A stretch of DNA of 14,061 bases. Origin: RGIG6353 sp045531285 (GTDB lineage: Bacteria; Bacillota; Clostridia; Oscillospirales; SIG627). A model generated the notes under the pieces. That model searched no databases. It was given only the letters and a program-made list of their open reading frames with translations, and was not told where the DNA came from. The stretch is from contig JAZSDT010000096.1 in the NCBI GenBank assembly GCA_045531285.1, positions 1 through 14,061 of the forward strand, read 5' to 3'. Position 1 is the stretch's first letter; every line of letters begins with the position of its first letter. Position numbers and translations under genes: made by a program. Positions 8,470 through 13,898 of this stretch are shown piece by piece.

Positions 8470-8514
8470 TTTTGGGGAAGGAAGCTTTTAGCAAAAAAGC
8501 TCCCTTCCCCAAAA
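8470..8514. other. Long hairpin just after the ATPase operon
   Basis: Arms at 8470-8489 and 8495-8514 pair over about 20 bp with one mismatch and a 5-nt loop. The mismatch (8482 with 8502) is A-C on the plus strand and G-U on the minus strand. It starts 10 bp after the atpD stop, so it may protect the 3' end of the atp mRNA. It has Ts before and As after the stem, so it is not a standard intrinsic terminator in either direction. Its apex, read on the minus strand (CTTTTTTGCTAAAAG), resembles the apex of the module B hairpin. Confidence 0.6.
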
Positions 8515-8550
8515 GGCTTTTAAATATTTTTATTCGCTCTCAAGCAAAGC

Positions 8551-8590
8551 AACAAGAGAGGACCTTTTTAGAAAAAAGTCCTCTCTTGTT
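8551..8590 (+). terminator. Probable terminator of the ATPase operon
   Basis: AACAAGAGAGGAC at 8551-8563 is perfectly complementary to 8578-8590, and the inner CTTTTT/AAAAAG extends the stem with a one-base bulge. On the plus strand the stem is preceded by A-rich sequence and followed by TTATTATATT, a fair U-rich tail. On the minus strand the tail (TTGCTTTGCTT) is weaker, though it could still stop the opposing transcript. This is the better of the two hairpins as an operon end. Confidence 0.5.
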
Positions 8591-8622
8591 ATTATATTAG
8601 GAGATTTCTCGATAATTGGAGT

Positions 8623-8715
8623 CTCGTCGTTTTTTTGCGAGAGAATGCTTTTTAGCAAAAAGCACTCCCTCGCGCTCCTTCGAAAAGCAATTTTAGGTCT
8701 TATTAAGAATTTAAT
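8623..8715 (-). repeat. Repeat module B, copy 2 of the left array
   Basis: 93-bp unit read on the minus strand, ending in CGAG, with the 37-nt hairpin at 8637-8673 (17-bp arms, GCT loop). It is nearly identical to the neighbouring unit 8716-8808 and to the plus-strand units at 10835-11018. There is no coding potential. On the minus strand the arms pair with two G-U wobbles; on the plus strand these become A-C mismatches. Confidence 0.9.
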
Positions 8716-8808
8716 CTCGTCGTTTTTTGCGAGAGAATGCTTTTTAGCAAAAAGCACTCCCTCGCGCTCCTTCGAAAAGCAATTTTAAGGTTTTATTAAG
8801 AATTTAAT
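8716..8808 (-). repeat. Repeat module B, copy 1 of the left array
   Basis: 93-bp unit in direct tandem with 8623-8715, with its 37-nt hairpin at 8729-8765. Read on the minus strand it follows directly after module A copy 3, the same A-B-B order as downstream of cysK. Confidence 0.9.
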
Positions 8809-8879
8809 CTCGACGTCGTGCTTTGTTTGGATATTGTCGGCACAGCGATAGGCGAAATTTGCCCGTGGTGGCTCTCCAC
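8809..8879 (-). repeat. Repeat module A, degenerate copy, left array
   Basis: Read on the minus strand: GTGGAG-AGC-CACCAC (one A-A mismatch), then GGGCAAATTTCGCC in place of the usual GGGCAATGCTCGCC. This is the most diverged copy of the left array. It starts exactly 103 bp from the previous copy and is the one followed by two B modules. Confidence 0.8.
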
Positions 8880-8912
8880 TTTTTTGCCTTTTAGATAAAG
8901 CCTTATATCAAC

Positions 8913-8982
8913 CTCGCCGTTGTGCTTTGTTTGATACTGCCAGCGTAGCGATAGGCGAGCATTGCCCGTGGTGGCTCACCAC
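8913..8982 (-). repeat. Repeat module A, middle copy, left array
   Basis: 70-bp unit read on the minus strand: hairpin GTGGTG-AGC-CACCAC (8968-8982), the CTCGCC arm, and closing GGCGAG, which is perfectly complementary. A 32-bp spacer (8880-8912) separates it from the next copy. Confidence 0.88.
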
Positions 8983-9015
8983 CTTTTATATACTGGGAAA
9001 TTGCTTTAAATCAAC

Positions 9016-9085
9016 CTCGCCGTTGTGCTTTGTTTGATACTGCCAGCGTAATGATAGGCGAGCATTGCCAGTGGAGGCTCTCCAC
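9016..9085 (-). repeat. Repeat module A, first copy after the cytidylate-kinase-like gene
   Basis: Begins at the base right after that gene's TAA: hairpin GTGGAG-AGC-CTCCAC at 9071-9085 (minus strand), perfectly paired. The CTCGCC arm (plus 9057-9062) pairs with the closing GGCGAG (plus 9016-9021). It differs from the middle copy by a double, compensated change in the hairpin. Confidence 0.88.
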
Positions 9086-9721
9086 TTATAAATTCGGTTT
9101 TTCGTGTGAACGGCGCTCAACACACTCGCAGATAAGACGTGCAGCAAGGTCCGTACCGAATTTGCCGGAATCGATAATCAGATCGTAATACTCTGGTCTG
9201 CCCCATACCTGCTGTGTATGGCTGTCGTAGTAGTCTGCCCTTATCTTATCGGTCTTCTTTATAAGCTTCTTAGCTTCCGCTTCGCTTATGTGGTAGAGAC
9301 GGCAGGCTCTTTCTATTCTCTGCGAAAGGTCAGCCTTTATGAAAACGCTGATTACGTTGGGACGGTCGGCAAGAACAAAGTCTGCACATCTGCCCATAAT
9401 AACGCATGAGCCCTTGTCTGCATAATTTGAAATAGCACTAAACTGTGCTTCGGCTATTCTTATGCTTATGGGAAGCATAAGAGAAGGGTCGTCGGTATAC
9501 CAATAGTTTGCGTACTGGTAGCCCGGATAATCCCAAAGCTTCGGCGGTTTTTCGTCATGCTTTTTGATGTCCTCGGGGGTCATTTTAAGAATGCCCGCCG
9601 CTTCGTCAATTATCTCTCTGTCATAGTAAGGAATATCAAGTGCTTTGGCAACCTTGTGTCCTATCTCGGCACCGCCGCTGCAAAACTGTCTTCCTAATGT
9701 AATTACCCAATTATTTTCCAT
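9086..9721 (-). CDS. Cytidylate kinase-like family protein
   Basis: 211 residues, soluble, resembling the Cytidylate_kin2-type P-loop proteins common in Firmicutes and Bacteroidetes. Visible motifs are a P-loop-like G10-R-Q-F-C-S-G-G-A-E-I-G21 that lacks the usual Walker A lysine, D34-R-E-I-I, a strand-turn V108-I-M-G-R-C-A-D, a lid-like K155-K-T-D-K-I-R-A-D-Y-Y, and Y179-D-L-I-I-D-S-G. Canonical Cmk uses GK[ST] to phosphorylate CMP/dCMP. The missing lysine is normal for this subfamily, and its true substrate is unclear, so no symbol is given. The start ATG (9719-9721) has AAAGGAGC about 7 nt upstream on the minus strand. It is divergent from cysK across a 126-bp intergenic region and is followed directly by a repeat array. 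Confidence 0.85.
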   Translation of the reverse strand: MENNWVITLGRQFCSGGAEIGHKVAKALDIPYYDREIIDEAAGILKMTPEDIKKHDEKPPKLWDYPGYQYANYWYTDDPSLMLPISIRIAEAQFSAISNYADKGSCVIMGRCADFVLADRPNVISVFIKADLSQRIERACRLYHISEAEAKKLIKKTDKIRADYYDSHTQQVWGRPEYYDLIIDSGKFGTDLAARLICECVERRSHEKPNL

Positions 9722-9764
9722 AAAATGCTCCTTTCTGCATATAGCATTATATTATTACGTTATT

Positions 9765-9793
9765 ATTTTATCACATTTATTTAAATTTTGCAA
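9765..9793 (-). promoter_or_regulatory. Promoter of the cytidylate-kinase-like gene
   Basis: On the minus strand TTGCAA (9788-9793) and TAAAAT (9765-9770) are 17 bp apart, giving a leader of about 37 nt that includes the SD. The -10 is part of TGTGATAAAAT, identical to the opposing cysK -10 region. Confidence 0.55.
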
Positions 9794-9801
9794 CACTCAT
9801 A

Positions 9802-9830
9802 TTGATTTTTTTGGTCATTTGTGATAAAAT
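9802..9830 (+). promoter_or_regulatory. Promoter of cysK
   Basis: TTGATT (9802-9807) and TAAAAT (9825-9830) are 17 bp apart. The predicted start near 9837 would place the SD GAGGTG (9837-9842) at the very 5' end of an unusually short, about 11-nt leader. The two -35 boxes of the divergent promoters are only 8 bp apart. Confidence 0.5.
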
Positions 9831-9847
9831 TTTTTCGAGGTGAAATT

Positions 9848-10771
9848 ATGATATTCAACAATATTACGGAATTGGTGGGCAACACGCCCCTTGTACGTGC
9901 ATCAAAGCTTGAGAGTGAGTGCGGTGCTACGTCTGAAATAGTTTTAAAGCTAGAGCTGTTCAATCCCGCGGGAAGCTCCAAGGACAGAGTAGCTCTTGAA
10001 ATGATAAAAGACGCTTTTGAAAGCGGTAAAATCAAAGAAGGGGCAACGCTGATTGAACCTACAAGCGGAAACACAGGCATAGGACTTGCTATGGCGGCAT
10101 CGGCATACGGACTTAAAACTATACTCGTTATGCCCGACACAATGAGCGTTGAGAGAAGAAAAATACTTTCCGCATACGGTGCCGAGCTTGTGCTGACTCC
10201 CGGTGCACAAGGTATGAGTGGAGCAATCAGTAAGGCAGAAGAGCTGGCAGTAAGCATTGAGGGGGCGTTTATTCCCTCACAGTTTGACAATCCCGCCAAT
10301 CCACTGTCACACTACAAAACCACAGGCAAAGAGATATGGCGCGACACCGACGGAAAGCTGGACATTTTTGTGGCTACAGTTGGTACGGGCGGTACTGTTT
10401 CGGGCACTGCCAAATATCTCAAAGAGCAGAATCCAAACGTAAAAGTGATTGCCGTAGAGCCTGCCGACTCCCCTCTTATTTCACAGGGCAAGGCGGGACC
10501 TCACAAGCTTCAGGGCATCGGTGCAAACTTTATACCAAAGAATTACGATGCCTCTCTTATTGACGGTGTAATGACCGCCACTACGGATGAAGCCTACGAG
10601 ACAGTAAGACTTCTTGCAAAGCTTGAGGGAACTCTTGTAGGTATCTCCTCGGGTGCTGCCGTTTCTGTTGCAATGCGTCTTGGACAACTCCCCGAAAACA
10701 AAGGGAAGAGAATTGTCGTTCTCTGCCCCGATACAGGAATGAGATATCTGTCAACCGACAACTTGTGGTGA
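9848..10771 (+). CDS. cysK: Cysteine synthase A (O-acetylserine sulfhydrylase)
   Basis: 307 residues, a PLP enzyme of fold type II that makes cysteine from O-acetylserine and sulfide in the cytoplasm. The PLP Schiff-base lysine is K45 in N-P-A-G-S-S-K-D-R. T72-S-G-N-T-G77 is the substrate loop, G179-T-G-G-T183 the phosphate-binding loop, and S-S-G-A-A binds the pyridine ring end. The end is the family-typical P-D-T-G-x-R-Y-L-S-T. The start is ATG 9848 with GAGGTG 5 nt upstream. An in-frame GTG at 9821 is rejected because it lies in the -10 region and would add non-homologous residues. The stop TGA (10769-10771) lies inside the hairpin of a repeat element, so the last two or three codons (L-W) come from repeat sequence. 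No other cysteine-pathway gene is nearby, and the partner across the promoter is a kinase-like protein. Confidence 0.95.
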   Translation: MIFNNITELVGNTPLVRASKLESECGATSEIVLKLELFNPAGSSKDRVALEMIKDAFESGKIKEGATLIEPTSGNTGIGLAMAASAYGLKTILVMPDTMSVERRKILSAYGAELVLTPGAQGMSGAISKAEELAVSIEGAFIPSQFDNPANPLSHYKTTGKEIWRDTDGKLDIFVATVGTGGTVSGTAKYLKEQNPNVKVIAVEPADSPLISQGKAGPHKLQGIGANFIPKNYDASLIDGVMTATTDEAYETVRLLAKLEGTLVGISSGAAVSVAMRLGQLPENKGKRIVVLCPDTGMRYLSTDNLW

Positions 10772-10834
10772 GCCACCACGGGCAATGCTCGCCTATCGCT
10801 ACGCTGGCAGTATCAAACAAAGCACAACATCGAG
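10765..10834 (+). repeat. Repeat module A, right array (downstream of cysK)
   Basis: 70-bp unit. Hairpin GTGGTG-AGC-CACCAC (10765-10779) contains the cysK stop codon. The CTCGCC arm (10788-10793) matches poorly with the arms ATCGAG (10829-10834) and GTCGAG (10921-10926) but perfectly with GGCGAG at 11013-11018, at the end of the whole array. It is nearly identical to the middle copy of the left array. Confidence 0.88.
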
Positions 10835-10926
10835 ATTAATTTCTTAATAAGACCTAAAATTGCTTTTCGAAGGAGCGCGAGGGAGTGCTTTTTGCTAAAA
10901 AGCATTCTCTCGCAAAAAACGTCGAG
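10835..10926 (+). repeat. Repeat module B, copy 1 of the right array
   Basis: 92-bp unit with the 37-nt hairpin at 10877-10913: 17-bp arms, GCT loop, two G-U pairs (10882 with 10908, 10885 with 10905). It is followed by an A-tract, not a T-tract, so it is not an intrinsic terminator. It shares a stretch of roughly 80 identical bases, inverted, with the left array. Confidence 0.9.
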
Positions 10927-11018
10927 ACTAATTTCTTAATAACCCTTTAAATTGCTTTTCGTAGGAGCGCGAGGGAGTGCTTTTTGCTAAAAAGCATTCT
11001 CTCGCAAAAAACGGCGAG
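10927..11018 (+). repeat. Repeat module B, copy 2 of the right array
   Basis: 92-bp unit in direct tandem with the previous one, with its hairpin at 10969-11005. It ends with GGCGAG, the only closing arm of this array that is fully complementary to the CTCGCC arm of module A. Confidence 0.9.
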
Positions 11019-11045
11019 ATTAATTTAATACAATTACTAAACAGC

Positions 11046-11079
11046 AAACAGCTCCGATTTTTACATCGGAGCTGTTTTT
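11046..11079 (+). terminator. Terminator of the cysK transcript, facing araC
   Basis: AAACAGCTCCGA (11046-11057) and TCGGAGCTGTTT (11066-11077) form a perfect 12-bp stem with an 8-nt loop and a T-run to 11079. This is a canonical intrinsic terminator on the plus strand, so the cysK mRNA is expected to include the whole repeat array. The araC-type gene's last codons and its stop (loop, 11061-11063) lie inside the same hairpin, which may also end that transcript, with a weaker tail. Confidence 0.85.
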
Positions 11080-11936
11080 CTATATGACAAAGGAGTCATT
11101 CCAAAGCGTTTTTTAAACTCTCTGTGGAAGGAGTTTTTATTCTTAAAGCCCACCGATTCGGCAATATACTCCACGCTGTCGCCCGTAGTCAGCAGCAGCT
11201 CGGCGGCTATATCCAATCTCTTTTTCATAATAATAATCCGAAGAGGTTGACCGTAGTTTTTGGTTACAATGCGTGAGAGCTGTCTCTCGCTGATAAACAG
11301 TTCCTCGGCAATTTCTTTATTGGTAAAATCCCTTGTAAAATTGGTATTTATAATATCGTCAAGCTTCAAAAGGCGGTCTATATTCTTTGACTTCTGAGTA
11401 TTTTCAACATTATTGTCCGCGTGTCTGTCCTCTGCCTTTGGCAACTTTATAAGCTCAGCAATCAGCGAAAGCACAGAGGAGATCTCCTTTACGTTTTTTT
11501 GCTGATGGCACAGGTCTACAAGGCGGCACAGATGCGGTACGTTTTTATAGACAATGACAGAATGATAATCCATGATCCCGGAAAAGCTTCCGTACAGGTC
11601 ATTTTTAAAGTCGCCCTGCACCTCTCGGCAGATAAACCCCATTCCAACCCAGCGTGTGTCGGGCAAAGTTTCGGGCGCTTTAAAGTGCTCCACGGCAGTT
11701 GGAACCATCGCTATATCCCCCGAGAAGAGCTCAAATGTCTGACCGCCGGCTGTATTTATGGATATTTTTCCCTCAAGACAGGCGAACATCTCCACGTAGG
11801 AGTGATTGTGAAGCTGTTTGTGAAGAGGCAGTCCTTTATCCTGCACCACTATAAATTCCGTTTGAAAAAACAGCTTCATATTCAGATTTTCAACCGTCAA
11901 GGCTTTTTGATTTTTATTATACACGTTAAATTCCAT
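11061..11936 (-). CDS. AraC-family transcriptional regulator
   Basis: 291 residues. An N-terminal cupin-like ligand-binding domain (about 36-85, with H43, H45 and E49 in the L-H-N-H-x-x-x-E pattern) is followed by a linker and a C-terminal AraC double helix-turn-helix: first HTH about 204-225 (F-T-N-K-E-I-A-E-E-L-F-I-S-E-R-Q-L-S-R), second about 252-275, ending with the family motif F-K-K-R-F-G-M-T-P-L-S-Y-R. Such proteins usually sense a sugar or related small molecule and activate adjacent genes. It is divergent from a sialidase-fold gene and a transporter gene and probably controls them (inference). No SD precedes the ATG, and a good promoter ends 6 bp before it, so the mRNA may be leaderless. 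A downstream Met20 is a possible alternative start but also lacks an SD. Confidence 0.92.
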   Translation of the reverse strand: MEFNVYNKNQKALTVENLNMKLFFQTEFIVVQDKGLPLHKQLHNHSYVEMFACLEGKISINTAGGQTFELFSGDIAMVPTAVEHFKAPETLPDTRWVGMGFICREVQGDFKNDLYGSFSGIMDYHSVIVYKNVPHLCRLVDLCHQQKNVKEISSVLSLIAELIKLPKAEDRHADNNVENTQKSKNIDRLLKLDDIINTNFTRDFTNKEIAEELFISERQLSRIVTKNYGQPLRIIIMKKRLDIAAELLLTTGDSVEYIAESVGFKNKNSFHREFKKRFGMTPLSYRKTAPM

Positions 11937-11942
11937 ATGCTG

Positions 11943-11971
11943 ATAATATCACTTCTCAAGACAAAAGTCAA
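11943..11971 (-). promoter_or_regulatory. Promoter of the AraC-family gene, probably leaderless
   Basis: On the minus strand TTGACT (11966-11971) and TATTAT (11943-11948) are 17 bp apart. The expected start, about 7 bp past the -10, falls on the A of the ATG (11936). No SD-like sequence lies between. Confidence 0.6.
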
Positions 11972-12000
11972 CCAATAAGTGTCATTTTAAGTCATAAAAT
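11965..12000 (+). promoter_or_regulatory. Three AAGT-led 12-bp direct repeats in the araC/sialidase intergenic region
   Basis: AAGTCAACCAAT, AAGTGTCATTTT and AAGTCATAAAAT follow each other with an exact 12-bp step (AAGT at 11965, 11977, 11989). The first overlaps the araC -35 box, and the set lies upstream of the sialidase-like gene's promoter. This is a candidate operator for the adjacent AraC protein; the repeats match in only part of each unit. Confidence 0.35.
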
Positions 12001-12017
12001 TATTAAAAGGTCCTAAT

Positions 12018-12047
12018 TTGCTCTTTAATTTTACCCATATGTATGAT
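12018..12047 (+). promoter_or_regulatory. Promoter of the sialidase-like gene
   Basis: TTGCTC (12018-12023) and TATGAT (12042-12047) are 18 bp apart, with a weak -35 as expected for an activator-dependent promoter. The predicted leader of about 18 nt contains the strong SD GGGGAGGTGA (12056-12065). Confidence 0.45.
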
Positions 12048-12071
12048 AGAATTTAGGGGAGGTGATAGTTT

Positions 12072-13220
12072 ATGAAAAAAATCGGCAAAGAGGTACTGTT
12101 TATTCCGACCTCGCAAAACAACCCCAGAAACGGTGAAAGTACGTTTGTGCGGCTTAAGGACGGCAGCATCCTCTTGGCTTACACAGAATATTACGGCACA
12201 AGCTGGCACGATCACGCCACTGCACGTATATGCGGTGTGATCTCAAAGGACGAGGGTGAAAACTGGGGCGAGAGATTCGTTATACTCGAAAAGGACGAGG
12301 AGGCGCTAAATATTATGTCTCCGTCACTGTTCAGAATGAAAAACGGAATGCTTGGTATCGTTTATCTGAAAAAAATGCTGAAGGCAGAGGATCACGTCAC
12401 CTGTATGCCATATTTCAGATATTCCGACGACGAGGGAAAAAGCTGGAGTGCCCCTGTATGCTGTATTGAAAAAGAGGGATATTACTGTACGGTCAACGAC
12501 GTTGTCAAGGTAGGTAAAAACGGAAGAGTTTATCTGCCGGCTTCCTATCACGGCATAGGCTATAACCCAAGAAAAGGACGTATCAAAGGCGAGAATGACA
12601 ATATAAACGCTGTAATCAAGCTGATATATACTGACGACTATAAAGAGTGGAAGGTTTGCAACTCCGAGATACGCTCCCCCTTCAATGACGTAACAGGCTT
12701 TGCAGAGCCCGGTGTACTGGAGCTTGACGACGGCAGGCTGTGGTGCTGGTTCAGAACGGCGTACGGCTTCCAATATAACTCTTACTCAAGCGATATGGGT
12801 AATACGTGGACTAAGCCCAGACCAAACTTTCACTTCTCCTCTCCCGATTCACCTATGTGCGTAAAAAAAGCAGGAAAATATACCTTGGCAATATTTAATC
12901 CCATACCGTTCAGTCCCGTAACAAAAAACGTTGAGCTATGGGGCAGTGCCAAGAGAACGCCTCTTGTATGTGCGTATACCACCGACAGCGGAGAAGCCTT
13001 CGACAGCACCGATAAGAGCCTTGCCGACGGAGGAATCGCAAACTTCAAAAAGAATCTGCTTATGCTTGAAGAGGATGACACAGACAGCTACTGTTATCCT
13101 GCCTTACTTGAGGTGAAGGACGGATTTTTAGTGTCCTACTATCATTCAAACAAAACTCCCATATGCCTTAACAGTACAAAAATAACAAAGGTGACCTTTG
13201 ATGAAATCGAAAATTTATAG
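12072..13220 (+). CDS. Sialidase-fold (BNR/Asp-box) protein, cytoplasmic
   Basis: 382 residues, no signal peptide, so probably intracellular. Two clear Asp-boxes of the S-x-D-x-G-x-x-W type are at 58-65 (S-K-D-E-G-E-N-W) and 118-125 (S-D-D-E-G-K-S-W), a third is at 239-246 (S-S-D-M-G-N-T-W), and degenerate ones lie near 187-193 and 303-310. These mark a six-bladed sialidase propeller. E212 in A-E-P-G-V-L-E-L-D-D-G-R with R228, plus a late S-Y-C-Y-P-A-L-L-E pattern (Y340/Y342), resemble the Glu, Arg and Tyr positions of GH33-type exo-sialidases. Without structure I cannot confirm a full arginine triad, so the substrate may not be sialic acid. The gene is divergent from an AraC regulator. Its last 20 bases overlap the transporter gene that follows, implying coupling. 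ATG 12072 has a strong SD. Confidence 0.8.
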   Translation: MKKIGKEVLFIPTSQNNPRNGESTFVRLKDGSILLAYTEYYGTSWHDHATARICGVISKDEGENWGERFVILEKDEEALNIMSPSLFRMKNGMLGIVYLKKMLKAEDHVTCMPYFRYSDDEGKSWSAPVCCIEKEGYYCTVNDVVKVGKNGRVYLPASYHGIGYNPRKGRIKGENDNINAVIKLIYTDDYKEWKVCNSEIRSPFNDVTGFAEPGVLELDDGRLWCWFRTAYGFQYNSYSSDMGNTWTKPRPNFHFSSPDSPMCVKKAGKYTLAIFNPIPFSPVTKNVELWGSAKRTPLVCAYTTDSGEAFDSTDKSLADGGIANFKKNLLMLEEDDTDSYCYPALLEVKDGFLVSYYHSNKTPICLNSTKITKVTFDEIENL

Positions 13221-13887
13221 CAAAAAAAGCGGTCTATGGACGGTACTGCTGATACTGACCGTGATACTTGTAACAGTATCAGCTTTTTTTGTAGGTCAAT
13301 CCTTCATACGCGTTTATCCTTTATACGTATCGGTTTTCGTTATGCTTCTTATGTCCAAGGTCAACAGATACGCATATCTGTTGGGAGGATTAAATTCTAT
13401 CTCCTACGGCTTCATAGCACTTTATTACAATATTCCCGGCACTGCCATTTCGGCGTTTTTGTTCAGCTTTCCGCTGCAGATCGCGTCGTTTATACGCTGG
13501 AGCAGAACTTCCTGGAACAGCACTACAGTACTTAAAAAAATGACTGCAAGGGGACGTGTAATAAACACAATACTCATATTATTACTTTGGGCTGTCTATT
13601 TTGCCGTCATCAAGGCACTTGGGTCGGCAAGCTCGCTTATCGACTCCATGGCTTCACTTCTCGGCATGTACATAACTGTGTTACAGGTGCTGAAGTATTC
13701 AGAATACACTGTGCTGATGATACCGTCAGGAATTTTAACTATCGCTCTTTACGTTTCACTTATTGCACAGGGAAACGTTGAGCAGGTTCCATTCCTAATA
13801 TATTCTGTGTACTCGCTTTGCTGTGTAGTAAGGTCGGTAATAAATGTCCAAAAAATATTAAAGGCACAGAAGGCTGAAGCTATATGA
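13201..13887 (+). CDS. PnuC-like vitamin/nucleoside transporter
   Basis: 228 residues from ATG 13201, with about seven hydrophobic segments and a basic N-terminus. The pattern G-G-L-N-S-I-S-Y-G-F-I-A-L-Y-Y (62-76), then P91-L-Q-I-A-S-F-I-R-W100, fits the PnuC family, whose members move nicotinamide riboside, thiamine or riboflavin by facilitated diffusion followed by metabolic trapping. Later motifs near 168-185 and the basic C-terminus also fit but are diverged, so the substrate is not assigned. AAGGTGA at 13188-13194 supports the ATG; a TTG at 13198 is too close to the SD. The gene overlaps the end of the sialidase-like gene by 20 bp, so the two are made together. A repeat array in the same orientation begins 11 bp after the stop. 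Confidence 0.75.
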   Translation: MKSKIYSKKSGLWTVLLILTVILVTVSAFFVGQSFIRVYPLYVSVFVMLLMSKVNRYAYLLGGLNSISYGFIALYYNIPGTAISAFLFSFPLQIASFIRWSRTSWNSTTVLKKMTARGRVINTILILLLWAVYFAVIKALGSASSLIDSMASLLGMYITVLQVLKYSEYTVLMIPSGILTIALYVSLIAQGNVEQVPFLIYSVYSLCCVVRSVINVQKILKAQKAEAI

Positions 13888-13898
13888 TACCGAAAAAA

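Larger units (their letters stand above)
9765..9830. repeat. 11-bp inverted repeat shared by the divergent promoters
   Basis: ATTTTATCACA at 9765-9775 and TGTGATAAAAT at 9820-9830 are perfect inverted copies, each containing one promoter's -10 box. They may be a matched pair of operators or simply duplicated promoter cores. Confidence 0.6.

Noticed and set aside
8913..9072. Micro-ORF of about 19 codons in module A (M-L-A-Y-x-Y-A-G-S-I-K-Q...)
   Set aside because: It is open in three near-identical copies only. The frame is shifted by an indel in the copy at 13899, stops early in the copy at 4561, and the ATG is lost in the copy at 8809. There is no SD. The conservation follows structure, not codons.
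8623..9085. CRISPR array
   Set aside because: The repeat units are 70-93 bp, contain hairpins, and B units abut without spacers. No cas genes are present.
9821..9847. In-frame GTG extension of cysK
   Set aside because: It lies in the -10 region of the cysK promoter, would add nine residues not found in the family, and has no SD. ATG 9848 has GAGGTG and the canonical N-terminus.
10877..10913. B hairpins as intrinsic terminators
   Set aside because: The stem is followed by an A-tract on the sense strand and by GCTCC on the other, so no U-run exists in either direction. A true terminator follows the array at 11046-11079.
8623..11018. Composite transposon around the kinase-like gene and cysK
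   Set aside because: There is no transposase, and no terminal inverted repeats or target duplications are recognisable. The same repeats occur singly elsewhere at gene ends, so the bracket is better explained by 3'-end placement after each gene.
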